This document shows, piece by piece, positions 1-8,168 of a stretch of 64,000 nt of DNA (the first letter of the stretch is position 1; every line of letters begins with the position of its first letter). The notes below the pieces were generated by a model. The model made no database searches. It saw only the letters and a list, made by a program, of their open reading frames with translations, and was not told the origin of the DNA. This stretch comes from Deltaproteobacteria bacterium (GTDB taxonomy: Bacteria > Myxococcota_A > Polyangia > DRWM01 > JAAZOP01). Location of the stretch: positions 62,001 through 126,000 of the forward strand of contig JACRCX010000054.1 of assembly GCA_016218815.1 (NCBI GenBank). The letters run 5' to 3'. The position numbers were made by a program, and so were the translations under genes.

Positions 1-1004
1 CGACGCGCGGCGCGAGAGGCCGGTTCCGCCTGCTCCGTGCGCTCGACGAGCCGTTCCTCCACCTCCACACGGGCGGCTCGACCGGTCGTCCCCGCACCTG
101 GACGAAGACTCCGCGGAACCTCCTGGCCGAGGCCTGCTACCACGTCGGGCGTCACGGGCTCGGCCCGGCAGATCGAATCGTAGCCACGGTCTCGCCGCGC
201 CACATCTATGGCCTGCTGTTCTCGGTCGTCGTGCCGCTGGTCGCCGGCGCCGCCGTGCTGCGGGAAACCCCGTTCTTCCCGGCAGCCATCGGCACGGCGC
301 TGGCGCGTGTTCGCGCGACGGTGCTGGTGACCGTTCCGGCCCACGTTCACGCGCTGGCGCGGACGACGTGGTCCGCCCGGCCGCGGCTCGCCTTCTCCTC
401 GACGGGGCCGCTGGAGGAGGCCGACGTCTTGCGGTTCGCGGCGCGCGCCGGGGTCGGGATCGAGGAGATCTACGGTTCGACCGAGACCGGGGGGATCGCC
501 GTACGGTTCCGGGCGGACGGGCGGGATGCCTGGCAGGCGTTGGCCGGCGTGAGCTGGGCCGTCGTGCGTGGCCGGCTGCGCGTGCTTTCGCCGTACCTTT
601 CGCCGGAGCTGCCGCGGGACGGGCGAGGGTTCTTCGCGACCGCGGACCGCGTCGTTCGCGGGGGTGCGGGGTTCGTCCTGGTGGGGCGGGCGGACGGAAT
701 CGCCAAGGTCGGCGGACGTCGCGTCGACCTGGCGGAGGTCGAGGAACGGATCCGGGCGGTGCCCGGCGTGCGCGACGCGTGGGTGTGGTCGCGCGGCGGA
801 TGCGGCGTCCGCGGCGACGAGATCGTGGCGCTGGTGACGGGGACGGTGGAGCCGCGCGCGATCCGGAGCGCACTGCGCGGAAGCCTGCCGCAGGCTGCGT
901 GGCCGCGGCGCGTGCGCCGTGTCGCGCGGCTGCCGGTGACGTCGGCCGGCAAGCGGGATCGAGCGGCGGCGGAGATGCTGTTGGACGGTGGAGGGCAGGA
1001 ATGA
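1..1004 (+). CDS. AMP-dependent acyl/aryl-CoA or acyl-ACP ligase, 5' end cut by window
   Basis: The frame is open from base 3 and the N-terminus lies outside the window. Adenylate-forming enzymes activate a carboxylate with ATP and load it on CoA or an ACP. Visible core motifs: the phosphate loop TGGSTGRPRTWTK near base 70, YGSTETGG (A5) near base 470, DRVV and VGRADGIAKVGGRRVDLAEVE (A7-A8) near base 650-740, and a C-terminal TSAGKRDR with the catalytic Lys. The C-terminal subdomain is short, as in ligases that serve type II PKS/aryl-polyene loci. It overlaps the next gene by ATGA, so the two are translationally coupled. Substrate cannot be told from sequence; an aromatic or fatty starter for the nearby ketosynthases is inferred. 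Confidence 0.85.
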   Translation, partial: TRGARGRFRLLRALDEPFLHLHTGGSTGRPRTWTKTPRNLLAEACYHVGRHGLGPADRIVATVSPRHIYGLLFSVVVPLVAGAAVLRETPFFPAAIGTALARVRATVLVTVPAHVHALARTTWSARPRLAFSSTGPLEEADVLRFAARAGVGIEEIYGSTETGGIAVRFRADGRDAWQALAGVSWAVVRGRLRVLSPYLSPELPRDGRGFFATADRVVRGGAGFVLVGRADGIAKVGGRRVDLAEVEERIRAVPGVRDAWVWSRGGCGVRGDEIVALVTGTVEPRAIRSALRGSLPQAAWPRRVRRVARLPVTSAGKRDRAAAEMLLDGGGQE

Positions 1005-1966
1005 GCGTGTCCGGGACGGGAGACGGCGCGAAGGACGAGACGGCGGGCGCGGGCGTCAAGACAGCCCTCCTCTTTCCCGGCCAAGGCTCGCAGTCGGTCG
1101 GCATGCGCGAGCGCCTCGGACCGCGCTCGAAAGCGCAGGAAGAGCTGTTCGAACGCGCGGAGGCGGTGCTCGGCTTCGCCCTGGGCCGGCTCATCGACGA
1201 AGGGCCGGAGCCGGAGCTGACGCGGACCTCGAACGCGCAGCCGGCGCTGCTGGTCATGGACCTCGCGCACGCCGAGGGGCTGCTAGCCCGGGGCATCGGC
1301 GCCGACGTGGTCTTGGGCCACAGCCTCGGCGAGTACGCCGCCCTGGTCCACGCCGGAGCGCTCGCCTTCGAGGACGCGGTGCGCGTGGTGCGGGCCCGCG
1401 GGCGCGTGATGGAGGATGCCTCGTGGCGGACGCCGGGGCGGATGGCGGCGGTGATCAAGGTGCCGCTCGAGGCTCTGCGGCGCGTGGTCACCGAGTGCAG
1501 CGCGGAGGGCGTGCTGGAGATCACCAACTTCAACGGTCCCGACCAGCTCGTGGTGTCCGGCGAGACAGAGGCGGTGGAAGCCGCGGTCGAGACGATCCGG
1601 GAGCGGCGGCTGGGACGTGCCGTGCCGCTCAACGTCTCTGCGCCGTTCCATTCGTCGCTCATGGTGCCGGCAGCGGAGGCGTTCCGGGCGGAGCTCGGCG
1701 CGGTCGAGCTCCGGGCGCCGACTTGCACGTTCATCGATAACGTCACCGGCAGTCCGGAGGCCGATCCGCTGCAGATTCGCCGCAAGCTGGTGCAACAGAT
1801 CGTCGCGCCGGTCCGCTGGGAGGAATCGGTGCGCACCGCGATGGCATTGGGAGTCACGCGGTTCGTGGAAAGCGGTCCCGGCTCCGTCCTCGCGGCGCTG
1901 GCCAGGCGGATCGCGCCGCCGGGCACGGCGATCGCCACGTCCGAGTCCATGGTGGCGGGAGGGTAG
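1001..1966 (+). CDS. fabD: Malonyl-CoA:ACP transacylase (FabD family)
   Basis: A 321-residue protein of normal FabD length that moves malonyl from CoA to ACP for chain extension. It shows FPGQGSQ near residue 25, the nucleophile motif GHSLGEY with Ser108, an Arg-containing RARGRVM, and the catalytic His in SAPFHSS (His217). The ATG at 1001 overlaps the stop of the AMP-ligase gene; the open frame extends upstream but only as a shadow of that gene. This is probably a pathway-dedicated copy rather than the housekeeping one, because no other fab genes of primary metabolism flank it, but that is inference. The 20-residue Gly/Asp/Lys-rich N-terminal extension is unusual. Confidence 0.92.
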   Translation: MSVSGTGDGAKDETAGAGVKTALLFPGQGSQSVGMRERLGPRSKAQEELFERAEAVLGFALGRLIDEGPEPELTRTSNAQPALLVMDLAHAEGLLARGIGADVVLGHSLGEYAALVHAGALAFEDAVRVVRARGRVMEDASWRTPGRMAAVIKVPLEALRRVVTECSAEGVLEITNFNGPDQLVVSGETEAVEAAVETIRERRLGRAVPLNVSAPFHSSLMVPAAEAFRAELGAVELRAPTCTFIDNVTGSPEADPLQIRRKLVQQIVAPVRWEESVRTAMALGVTRFVESGPGSVLAALARRIAPPGTAIATSESMVAGG

Positions 1967-2059
1967 GTCGGCGGGCCGGATCGCGCGGGCCGGGTCCGAT
2001 GATGCGGCGCGAGCGCTTCACGCGTTGCCAGGCCGTGGTGCGGTTGGTACAGTGCGGTT

Positions 2060-2941
2060 GTGGTTGCGCGGAAGGCCAAGCGCACGGCGGACAGGGTGGC
2101 GGAGCGACGGGTTCCGTATCGCCGAGTGAGCCGCTCGCCGGCCGCCGGCCTGTTGGCGTCTCTTCGCGAGGACGCGCAAGTCCGCACCGAACTGGCCGTG
2201 ATGCTCGGCATACCCGCCGGGCTGCCTGAGGCGCTCAACCGCCTGGCCGACGAGTTGCGCGCGCAGCGTGCGGAGACTACGGCGCAGTTCGAGCTGGTGC
2301 GGCAGCGATTCGAGGCGAGCGACCGGCGGTTGGAGGACGTGGTCCGTCGGTTCGAGGCGCGGTTCGAGGCCATCGACAAGCGGTTCGAGGAAATGGATCG
2401 CCGGTTCGAGGCGCGGTTCGCAGCCATCGACAAGCGCTTCGAGCAGATGGACAGGCGCTTCGAGCAGATGGACAGGCGCTTCGAGCAGATGGACAAGCGC
2501 TTCGAGCAGATGGACAAGCGCTTCGAGCAGATGGTGGGCGCGTTGACGGATGTGCGGCGCGAGGTCGGCGCGCTGGCCGAGAACGTCGGCTTCGGGCTGG
2601 AGGACATCGGTCGCGTCGTGCTTCCGGGCTACCTCGAGCGCCACGCGGGCCTCCGGGTCGACAAGTTGGAACGTCGGTTCGTCCGGCTGAACGACCGCGA
2701 ATGGGAGATCGATCTCTTCGGCGAGGGAATCCGTGGCGGCAAACCGATCGCGGTGATCGGCGAGTGCCGGTCGCGGATCTACCGCAGCGATGCCGTGGAG
2801 TTCCTCGGCAAGATCGACCGGTTCAGGGACGCGTTCCCCGGCGAGATCCAGCCAGTCCTGTTCGGGTACCTCGTCCACCCGAGCGCCGAGGAAGTCGCGA
2901 CGTCCCGCGGCGTGCTGCTCGTTTCCTCGTACCAGCGCTGA
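2060..2941 (+). CDS. Coiled-coil protein with C-terminal PD-(D/E)XK-like domain (DUF3782-like)
   Basis: A 293-residue protein starting with GTG. Residues 1-60 are basic. About residues 70-165 form a long predicted coiled coil built on the heptad RFEQMDK/RFEAIDK, the last part encoded by a 21-bp tandem repeat. The C-terminal third contains REWEIDLFGEG followed 20 residues later by VIGECRSRI. This resembles the acidic and E-x-K/R elements of PD-(D/E)XK nuclease folds found in DUF3782-type proteins, with Arg where Lys is usual. Function is unknown; a DNA-end or nuclease role is a family-level inference. It stands alone, convergent with plsY. Confidence 0.7.
   Translation: MVARKAKRTADRVAERRVPYRRVSRSPAAGLLASLREDAQVRTELAVMLGIPAGLPEALNRLADELRAQRAETTAQFELVRQRFEASDRRLEDVVRRFEARFEAIDKRFEEMDRRFEARFAAIDKRFEQMDRRFEQMDRRFEQMDKRFEQMDKRFEQMVGALTDVRREVGALAENVGFGLEDIGRVVLPGYLERHAGLRVDKLERRFVRLNDREWEIDLFGEGIRGGKPIAVIGECRSRIYRSDAVEFLGKIDRFRDAFPGEIQPVLFGYLVHPSAEEVATSRGVLLVSSYQR
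2435..2533 (+). repeat. 21-bp in-frame tandem repeat, about 4.7 copies
   Basis: The unit cgcttcgagcagatggac plus agg or aag is repeated almost without change and encodes the heptad RFEQMDK/R. More diverged copies precede it from about 2340. Near-identity at DNA level means recent unit expansion, so coiled-coil length probably varies between strains. Confidence 0.9.
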
Positions 2942-2974
2942 CGCCCCCGAGGACACGGGGCGCGACGCCCGTCA

Positions 2975-3553
2975 TCAAGACCCTTCCCCGGTGTGGGCGA
3001 TGGCCGCCCGGAAGTTGGGTGCGTGGGCCAGGGCGATCAGTGCGAGCGTGGTGGCGCCTCCGAGGACGGACGCAGGGCCCCAGCCGCAGCGGAGGATCTC
3101 GCCGCCCGCCAGTGCTGCGACCATGGCCAGCGAACCGACGTAGTGGACACGGCCGAGCACCCACACGACGACCCATGCCGAGCAGGCGAATGCCGCGGCG
3201 AGCGGGTGGAGGACGGCAGTGAACCCGAGGAGGCTGGCGACGCCCTTGCCGCCGCGGAAGCCGTGCCAGAGGGGGAAGCGGTTTCCGAAAGCCACGGCGA
3301 GGGCGGCGAGCGGGGCAAGCTCCAGCGGAAGGAGACGCAGGGCCGCCCAGGCGACGAGGGCCGCGCGGCCCACGTCCAGGACGAGCACGACGGCGGCCCA
3401 CAGCGGGCCGGCGACGCGGTAGACGTTGCTCGTGCCGGCGTTGCCGGAGGCCCGTGCCCGCGGGTCGCCGCGCCCGAGCGCCCGCAAGACGACGATCGCC
3501 CAGTTGAGCGACGCGAGCAGGTACGCACCGGCACAGACGGCCAGGGTTCCCAT
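2975..3553 (-). CDS. plsY: Glycerol-3-phosphate acyltransferase PlsY
   Basis: A 192-residue integral membrane enzyme that acylates glycerol-3-phosphate from acyl-phosphate, the first step of phospholipid synthesis. The three PlsY motifs are visible: SGNAGTSNVYR (residues about 36-46), GNRFPLWHGFRGGKGVA (about 89-105) and the C-terminal ALAHAPNFR. Hydrophobic segments match the five-helix family layout. It is the last leftward gene of the biosynthetic set, 49 bases after the dehydratase/PPTase gene. Its place next to acyl-chain genes, with a FakA/FakB-like fusion 17 kb away that could make acyl-phosphate, may be meaningful, though plsY is also a housekeeping gene. Confidence 0.93.
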   Translation of the reverse strand: MGTLAVCAGAYLLASLNWAIVVLRALGRGDPRARASGNAGTSNVYRVAGPLWAAVVLVLDVGRAALVAWAALRLLPLELAPLAALAVAFGNRFPLWHGFRGGKGVASLLGFTAVLHPLAAAFACSAWVVVWVLGRVHYVGSLAMVAALAGGEILRCGWGPASVLGGATTLALIALAHAPNFRAAIAHTGEGS

Positions 3554-3602
3554 GGCGAGCGGGAGCGTACCGCAGAACGCGGACCCGCCGACAGCGGGCC
3601 GG

Positions 3603-5117
3603 CTACTCCGGCAGGACGAGCACAGTGAAGATGTGGTCGTCGAGGTGGGCGTGGCGGGCGGTCGCGGGTCGGCCGTCGAGCAGGATGTCGCTGAATTCGG
3701 CGCCGATCCGCGTCACCTCGACGGCGCGCCACGCGGCGGCCAGCGGCACGTCCAGCGCCTTGGCGGCGGCCTCCTTGGTCGTCCAGACCAGCAAGGCCGC
3801 CTCCTGCGGGTCCAGCCCGCAGTCGCCGATCCGGCGGCGCTCCTCTTCGGACGCGAACATCCGCGTGCCGCGCAGAGCACGACCGGTGACCGGCTCGCAG
3901 TCGACGCCGAGCGGCCGATCGCCCGCCACCGCGACGGCGAAGCGTTCGTCGTGCGCCGCCGCGAACGAGTGGAGGCCGTCGGGCAGCCCGGCCAGCTCGA
4001 CCGTCGGGTGCGTGCCGTCGGGCCAGACGGTCTCGATCGTCTCGGCCGGCGCCGCGGCGGCCTTCGGGTACAGCTCGCGCGCCAGCAGCTTGAGAGCGGC
4101 CCGTGCGGCGACGAAGCTCCGCCCGCGGTCCGCACCCAGGTCGGCGAGGCGGGCCCGTTCCCGCGCCGTCAGCAGGCGCTCCGCGAAGGGCGGCAAGGCG
4201 TCCAGCTCCAGCAGCACCAGTCCGGCGCACGCCTCGCGCAGCGGCGCCAGCGGATCCGCCCCGGAATCAACGGCCCGGATCCACGGAGGAACCGCAACCT
4301 CGCCGTGGAAGAGGTCCGACAGGCGCAAGGCGCGGACGACCTCGCGCGGCGCCCCGTCCTCGGCCCGGATCCACACGTCGAACGAGGCGCCGTCGGCGTC
4401 CGCCGCGAGCGGGGCGATGCGGCAGAACGTGTCGTGGCCGGGCGGGATCGGCTCGAGAACGTGGCGAGTCCCGTAGGCCGAGGGGAAGAGGACCCGGCCG
4501 TGGTACCGCTGGGCCCAGGCGCAGGCGACGTGCATCGCGGCGTCGAAGGAGTAGGGCGAGCCGAGGGGCAGGGAATCGGCGCCGGCGTCGTCGGGCGCGG
4601 CGAGGCGGGCGACGGCGCCCGCGCGACCGAGCAGGATCGGGGCCCGGGCGTTGCGGAAGGCGGGGCCGAACGGCACCAGCTCCGCGTAGAGGCGCTGCGG
4701 GTCGAGGGCGAAGAGCGGGCCGGGCAGCAGGGCGTCCTCGAGGCGCGGCGGAGCCGCTTCGGCGGGCGCGCCGAAAACCACGCGAGCGTGGTCGCAGGCG
4801 CGGACCACGCCCGAGGATCCGGCCGCGCGGCGCGTGGAAAGCGTCGCGGCGACGGTTCGATCGGGCCCGGGGTCGAGCTCGACCAGGGCGTCGATCGGGA
4901 CATCGTCCGGCGGCACGTCGAGAAAGCGCGTGAAGCGGGCGTCGGACGAGCGGCGCACGGGGGCGACGGCATCGCGCGCCAGCGCGGCACGGGCGAGCGT
5001 CTGGAGGGCTTCGACCGCGGGGAGCACCGTCCGGCCGCGGACGACGTGGTCGCGCAGGGCGGCCCGCAGCGGCACCGCGACGGGGAACGTTTCGGGTCGC
5101 CGTCGCGGGTGGTTCAT
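3603..5117 (-). CDS. PKS-type dehydratase fused to 4'-phosphopantetheinyl transferase
   Basis: A 504-residue two-domain protein. The N-terminal part (about 1-280) looks like a double hot-dog PKS dehydratase: HVVRGRTVLP fits HX3GX4P exactly, FGPAFR matches the YGPxFQ region, and SPYSFDAAMHVACAWAQ supplies the second-half Asp. The C-terminal part (about 310-504) is a Sfp/AcpT-type phosphopantetheinyl transferase: PLGVDCEPV, then FASEEE and WTTKEAAAKALDVPL, the (V/I)G(V/I)D and WxxKEAxxK signatures. One protein could therefore activate the locus ACPs and dehydrate their beta-hydroxyacyl chains. Start ATG at 5117 overlaps the thioesterase stop by ATGA. The upstream open frame to 5516 is a shadow. 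Confidence 0.88.
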   Translation of the reverse strand: MNHPRRRPETFPVAVPLRAALRDHVVRGRTVLPAVEALQTLARAALARDAVAPVRRSSDARFTRFLDVPPDDVPIDALVELDPGPDRTVAATLSTRRAAGSSGVVRACDHARVVFGAPAEAAPPRLEDALLPGPLFALDPQRLYAELVPFGPAFRNARAPILLGRAGAVARLAAPDDAGADSLPLGSPYSFDAAMHVACAWAQRYHGRVLFPSAYGTRHVLEPIPPGHDTFCRIAPLAADADGASFDVWIRAEDGAPREVVRALRLSDLFHGEVAVPPWIRAVDSGADPLAPLREACAGLVLLELDALPPFAERLLTARERARLADLGADRGRSFVAARAALKLLARELYPKAAAAPAETIETVWPDGTHPTVELAGLPDGLHSFAAAHDERFAVAVAGDRPLGVDCEPVTGRALRGTRMFASEEERRRIGDCGLDPQEAALLVWTTKEAAAKALDVPLAAAWRAVEVTRIGAEFSDILLDGRPATARHAHLDDHIFTVLVLPE

Positions 5118-5593
5118 CGAGGGTAGCTCTCCCAGCAGCGGACGGTGATGGGATCGACCGCCGTGGGGACGCCCTTGGGACCGAGCGCGCAGTGGCGCGT
5201 GAAGCCCCGGACGACCACCTCGGCGGTCTCCGCGTGCGTGATCACGTAGTCGAAGGTGACGCGCACGCGCTCGAGCAGCCCCGGCCGGGAGTGCACCCAC
5301 ATGGGGCTGTCGTAGTGCAGCGGGCGGTGGAAGGTCAGGCCCAGCTCGACGACCGGATACACCGTGCCGGCGTCCTCGACCTCCTTGTACGGATAGCCGA
5401 CGTCGCGCATCAGCGACGTCCGACCCAGCTCGAAGTAGCGCAGGAAGTTGGAATGGTAGACGACGCCGGAGCGGTCGGTGTCGGCGTAGAGGGTGCGATG
5501 GAAGACGCGGTGCCACGTGGTCCCGCTCGCCTCGTCGCGGACGAACCGCCCGTCGTCCTCGCGCGGCACGGGCCGGAATTCCCTGGGGCGCAT
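5114..5593 (-). CDS. Hot-dog acyl-CoA/ACP thioesterase (YbgC/4HBT family)
   Basis: A 159-residue single hot-dog protein that likely hydrolyses acyl thioesters. The family signature is YADTDRSGVVYHSNFLRYFE with the catalytic Asp, followed by the strands VYPVVELGLTFHRPLHYDS. The ATG at 5593 has a GAGGAG ribosome site 7 bases upstream and sits two bases from the ketosynthase stop, so the longer open frame to 5698 is rejected. It is flanked by the ketosynthase and the dehydratase/PPTase gene in one tight run, which suggests it releases or edits the chain made here. About a 40-residue N-terminal extension precedes the fold. Confidence 0.9.
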   Translation of the reverse strand: MRPREFRPVPREDDGRFVRDEASGTTWHRVFHRTLYADTDRSGVVYHSNFLRYFELGRTSLMRDVGYPYKEVEDAGTVYPVVELGLTFHRPLHYDSPMWVHSRPGLLERVRVTFDYVITHAETAEVVVRGFTRHCALGPKGVPTAVDPITVRCWESYPR

Positions 5594-5594
5594 C

Positions 5595-6860
5595 TCATTC
5601 TCCTCGAAAGACCACGCAGCAGTTGGTGCCGCCGAACCCGAAGGCGTTGGAGAGGGCCAGCTCGTGGTGCTGCCGCCGCGCGACGTTGGGCACGACATCG
5701 AGGCCGTCGAGCGCGGGATCGGGCAAGTGGTTGATCGTGGGCAGGAGGAGGCCGCGGCGCATGCCCTCGATGGTCAGCGCGGCCTCGATCGCGGCCGCCG
5801 CCCCCAGCGTGTGGCCGAGCTGGGACTTGCTCGAGCTGACGGGGAGCCGTGCGAGCCGTGCGCCGAAGACCTCGCGCAGGCAGTCGACCTCCACCGCGTC
5901 GCCCTGCGGCGTGGACGTCGCGTGGGCGTTCACGTACTGCACGTCGTGCGGGGCCAGCCCGGCGTCGTCGAGCGCCTCGCGCATCGCGCGCACGATGGCC
6001 GGCGGGTGGGGCCGGGTGAAGTGGTGCGCATCGGAGGTCCAGCCGATGCCGAGCACCTCGGCACGAGGCCGCAGCCCGTGGGCCGCGACGGCGTCGTCGG
6101 CGGCCAGCACCAGGACTCCGGCGCCCTCGGCCAGGACGAAGCCCTTGCGGTCGATGCTGAACGGCCGCGAAGCGCGGTCGGGATGGTCCCAGGCGCGGTC
6201 GCCGCGGCGGACCTTGATCGTCGCGTTCATGTTCGCGAAGCCGTGCACCAGCTCAGGCAGGATCGGCATGTCCACGCCGCCGGCCAGCACGAAGTCGCAA
6301 TCGCCGTCGCGGATCAGCCGCGCACCCAGGCCGATGGCGTGGTTGCCGGAGGCGCAGGCCCCCTGCGGCGAGAACACCGGCCCGGTGAAGCCGAGCAGCA
6401 TGCCGGCCTTGCCCGCGGGGACGTTGCCGCAGAGGTTGGGCAGCAGGAAGGGACTGACGCGGTTGGGACCATGGGCGGAGAGCGCCTGGACGGCCGTGCG
6501 GTAGGCGTCGTGGCCGTTGAGGGCCGATCCGATCAGGCACGCGGTGCGGGGTGCCGTCTCGGCCGTCAGCTCCAGTCCGGCGTCGCGCAGCGCGTCACGA
6601 CACACGGCCATGGTGAGCAGGACGACCGCGGCGTTCCACTGGTGGACGTCCTTCTGGGAGGCGAAGTCGAGAGCGTGCGGGTCCCAGTCGGGGATCTCGC
6701 CGACGATGTCGCTCGCGCAGTCGACCCTGCAGCGCGTGAGCTTCCGGAATCCCGCCTCCCCGGCCGCCGCACGGGCGAAGGACGCCTCGAGCGTCGATCC
6801 CAGCGGGGTCGCCGCGGCGTAGCCGACGACGTGAACACGGCGGTTGGCGGGGGCTCTCAT
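5595..6860 (-). CDS. Beta-ketoacyl-ACP synthase II-like ketosynthase
   Basis: A 421-residue FabF-class condensing enzyme. The nucleophile lies in SPQGACASGNHAIG (Cys169), and both catalytic His motifs are present: NAHATSTPQGD and KSQLGHTLGAAAAIE. It should therefore be active in decarboxylative condensation of malonyl-ACP. The ATG at 6860 starts 23 bases after the previous ketosynthase stop; the frame stays open to 8060 only as a shadow of that gene. It forms a tandem pair with the ketosynthase at 6884-8131. Because both keep the full Cys-His-His triad, the pair is not a classic KS/chain-length-factor heterodimer. Confidence 0.92.
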   Translation of the reverse strand: MRAPANRRVHVVGYAAATPLGSTLEASFARAAAGEAGFRKLTRCRVDCASDIVGEIPDWDPHALDFASQKDVHQWNAAVVLLTMAVCRDALRDAGLELTAETAPRTACLIGSALNGHDAYRTAVQALSAHGPNRVSPFLLPNLCGNVPAGKAGMLLGFTGPVFSPQGACASGNHAIGLGARLIRDGDCDFVLAGGVDMPILPELVHGFANMNATIKVRRGDRAWDHPDRASRPFSIDRKGFVLAEGAGVLVLAADDAVAAHGLRPRAEVLGIGWTSDAHHFTRPHPPAIVRAMREALDDAGLAPHDVQYVNAHATSTPQGDAVEVDCLREVFGARLARLPVSSSKSQLGHTLGAAAAIEAALTIEGMRRGLLLPTINHLPDPALDGLDVVPNVARRQHHELALSNAFGFGGTNCCVVFRGE

Positions 6861-6883
6861 GTCGCGGGTGCTCGACTCCTTCC

Positions 6884-8131
6884 TCACGCCAGGCGGCGCA
6901 GCACCAGGCAGGTATTGGCGCCGCCGAAGCCGAACGCGTTCTTGAGGACGTGCTCCTGGGGCAGCTGGCGGGAGCCCTCGGGAACGCAGTCCAGCCGGAT
7001 TTCCGGATCCGGCGCGTGGTTGATCGTGGGCGGGAGGACGCCGTCGCGCAAGCCCTCCAGCGCCAGGACGGTTTCCAGGGCGCTGGAGGCGCCCATGGCG
7101 TGGCCGGTCAGCGACTTGTTGGCGGTCACCGGCGGGACGCGCGCTTCGAATACGTCGCCCAGGGCGTCGGCCTCGGTCCGGTCGCCGACCCTGGTCGAGG
7201 TCGCGTGGGCGTTGACGGCCTGGATGTCGGCGGGCGCCAGTCCGGCGTGCGCGATCGCCCCGGCCATGCAGCGCGCGATGGTCTCGCGCCGCGGGGCGAC
7301 GAAGTGGCCGGCGTCGCCGTTCATGCACCACCCGGCCAGCTCGAAGCGCGGCTGCAGTCCGTGCGCGAGTGCGAATTCGCGCGTCGCGAGCACGAGACAA
7401 GCGGCGCCCTCGGCGACGACGAACCCTCGCCGGTCCGCCGAGAACGGGCGGCTTGCCCTCGCCGGCGGCCCGTCCTCCCGTCCCGGTTTCCGCTTGTAGG
7501 CCGCGTTCATCGTGGCGAATCCGGCGACGATCGGTTCGACCAGGGGGAAATCGACCGCCCCGCAAATCGCCACGTCGGCCAGGCGTGCACCCAGGAGCAG
7601 GGCACCCAGGGCGAGCGACGTGCTGCCCGTGGCGCAGGCGGTGATCGGCGTCACGACGGGCCCGGTCGCGCCGGCGAGGATCGAGACCTTGCCGGCGACC
7701 ATGTTGACGCAGGCGTTGGGGTTGGCGAAGGGCGACGGCACCTTCCCGGCGGCGAGGTCGCGGTCGGCGGCGAGGATGGCGTCCAGTCCGCCGATCGCGG
7801 TGCCGAAAGTGACGGCGACGCGCGGTGCGAGGTCGGGACCGAGCTCGACGCCGGCGCGGCGGAGCGCGCGGTGGACAACGAGCAGGGCGTGGCGGAAGAC
7901 GGGCGAGGTCCAGTGGGCCAGGGGACGCGGCGCGAGGAAGGGGTAGGGCGAGTCGTCGATCGCGGGCACCTGGCCCGCGACGTCCACCGGGAATCCGGGG
8001 CCCGGGAGGAATCGCGTCAGGGGACCGATGCCGCTCTCGCCCGCACGGGCGCGACGCCACTGCTCGTCCAGGTCGGTGCCCAGGGACGAGACGGCGTCGT
8101 AGCCGAGGATCACGGGTCGAGCATCGGGCAT
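6884..8131 (-). CDS. Beta-ketoacyl-ACP synthase II-like ketosynthase
   Basis: A 415-residue FabF-class enzyme. The active-site stretch is TPITACATGSTSLALG with Cys166; the His motifs are NAHATSTRVGD and NKSLTGHAMGASSALE, so the triad is complete. It carries the terminal NAFGFGGANT typical of KAS II. It is transcribed just before the second ketosynthase and 37 bases after a radical SAM gene. The two tandem ketosynthases are clearly diverged, so they likely act at different chain lengths or on different substrates rather than being a recent duplication. Confidence 0.92.
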   Translation of the reverse strand: MPDARPVILGYDAVSSLGTDLDEQWRRARAGESGIGPLTRFLPGPGFPVDVAGQVPAIDDSPYPFLAPRPLAHWTSPVFRHALLVVHRALRRAGVELGPDLAPRVAVTFGTAIGGLDAILAADRDLAAGKVPSPFANPNACVNMVAGKVSILAGATGPVVTPITACATGSTSLALGALLLGARLADVAICGAVDFPLVEPIVAGFATMNAAYKRKPGREDGPPARASRPFSADRRGFVVAEGAACLVLATREFALAHGLQPRFELAGWCMNGDAGHFVAPRRETIARCMAGAIAHAGLAPADIQAVNAHATSTRVGDRTEADALGDVFEARVPPVTANKSLTGHAMGASSALETVLALEGLRDGVLPPTINHAPDPEIRLDCVPEGSRQLPQEHVLKNAFGFGGANTCLVLRRLA

Positions 8132-8168
8132 TCCGAAGACCTTCCGCGCGACGCCGGGGCGCGCCGCG

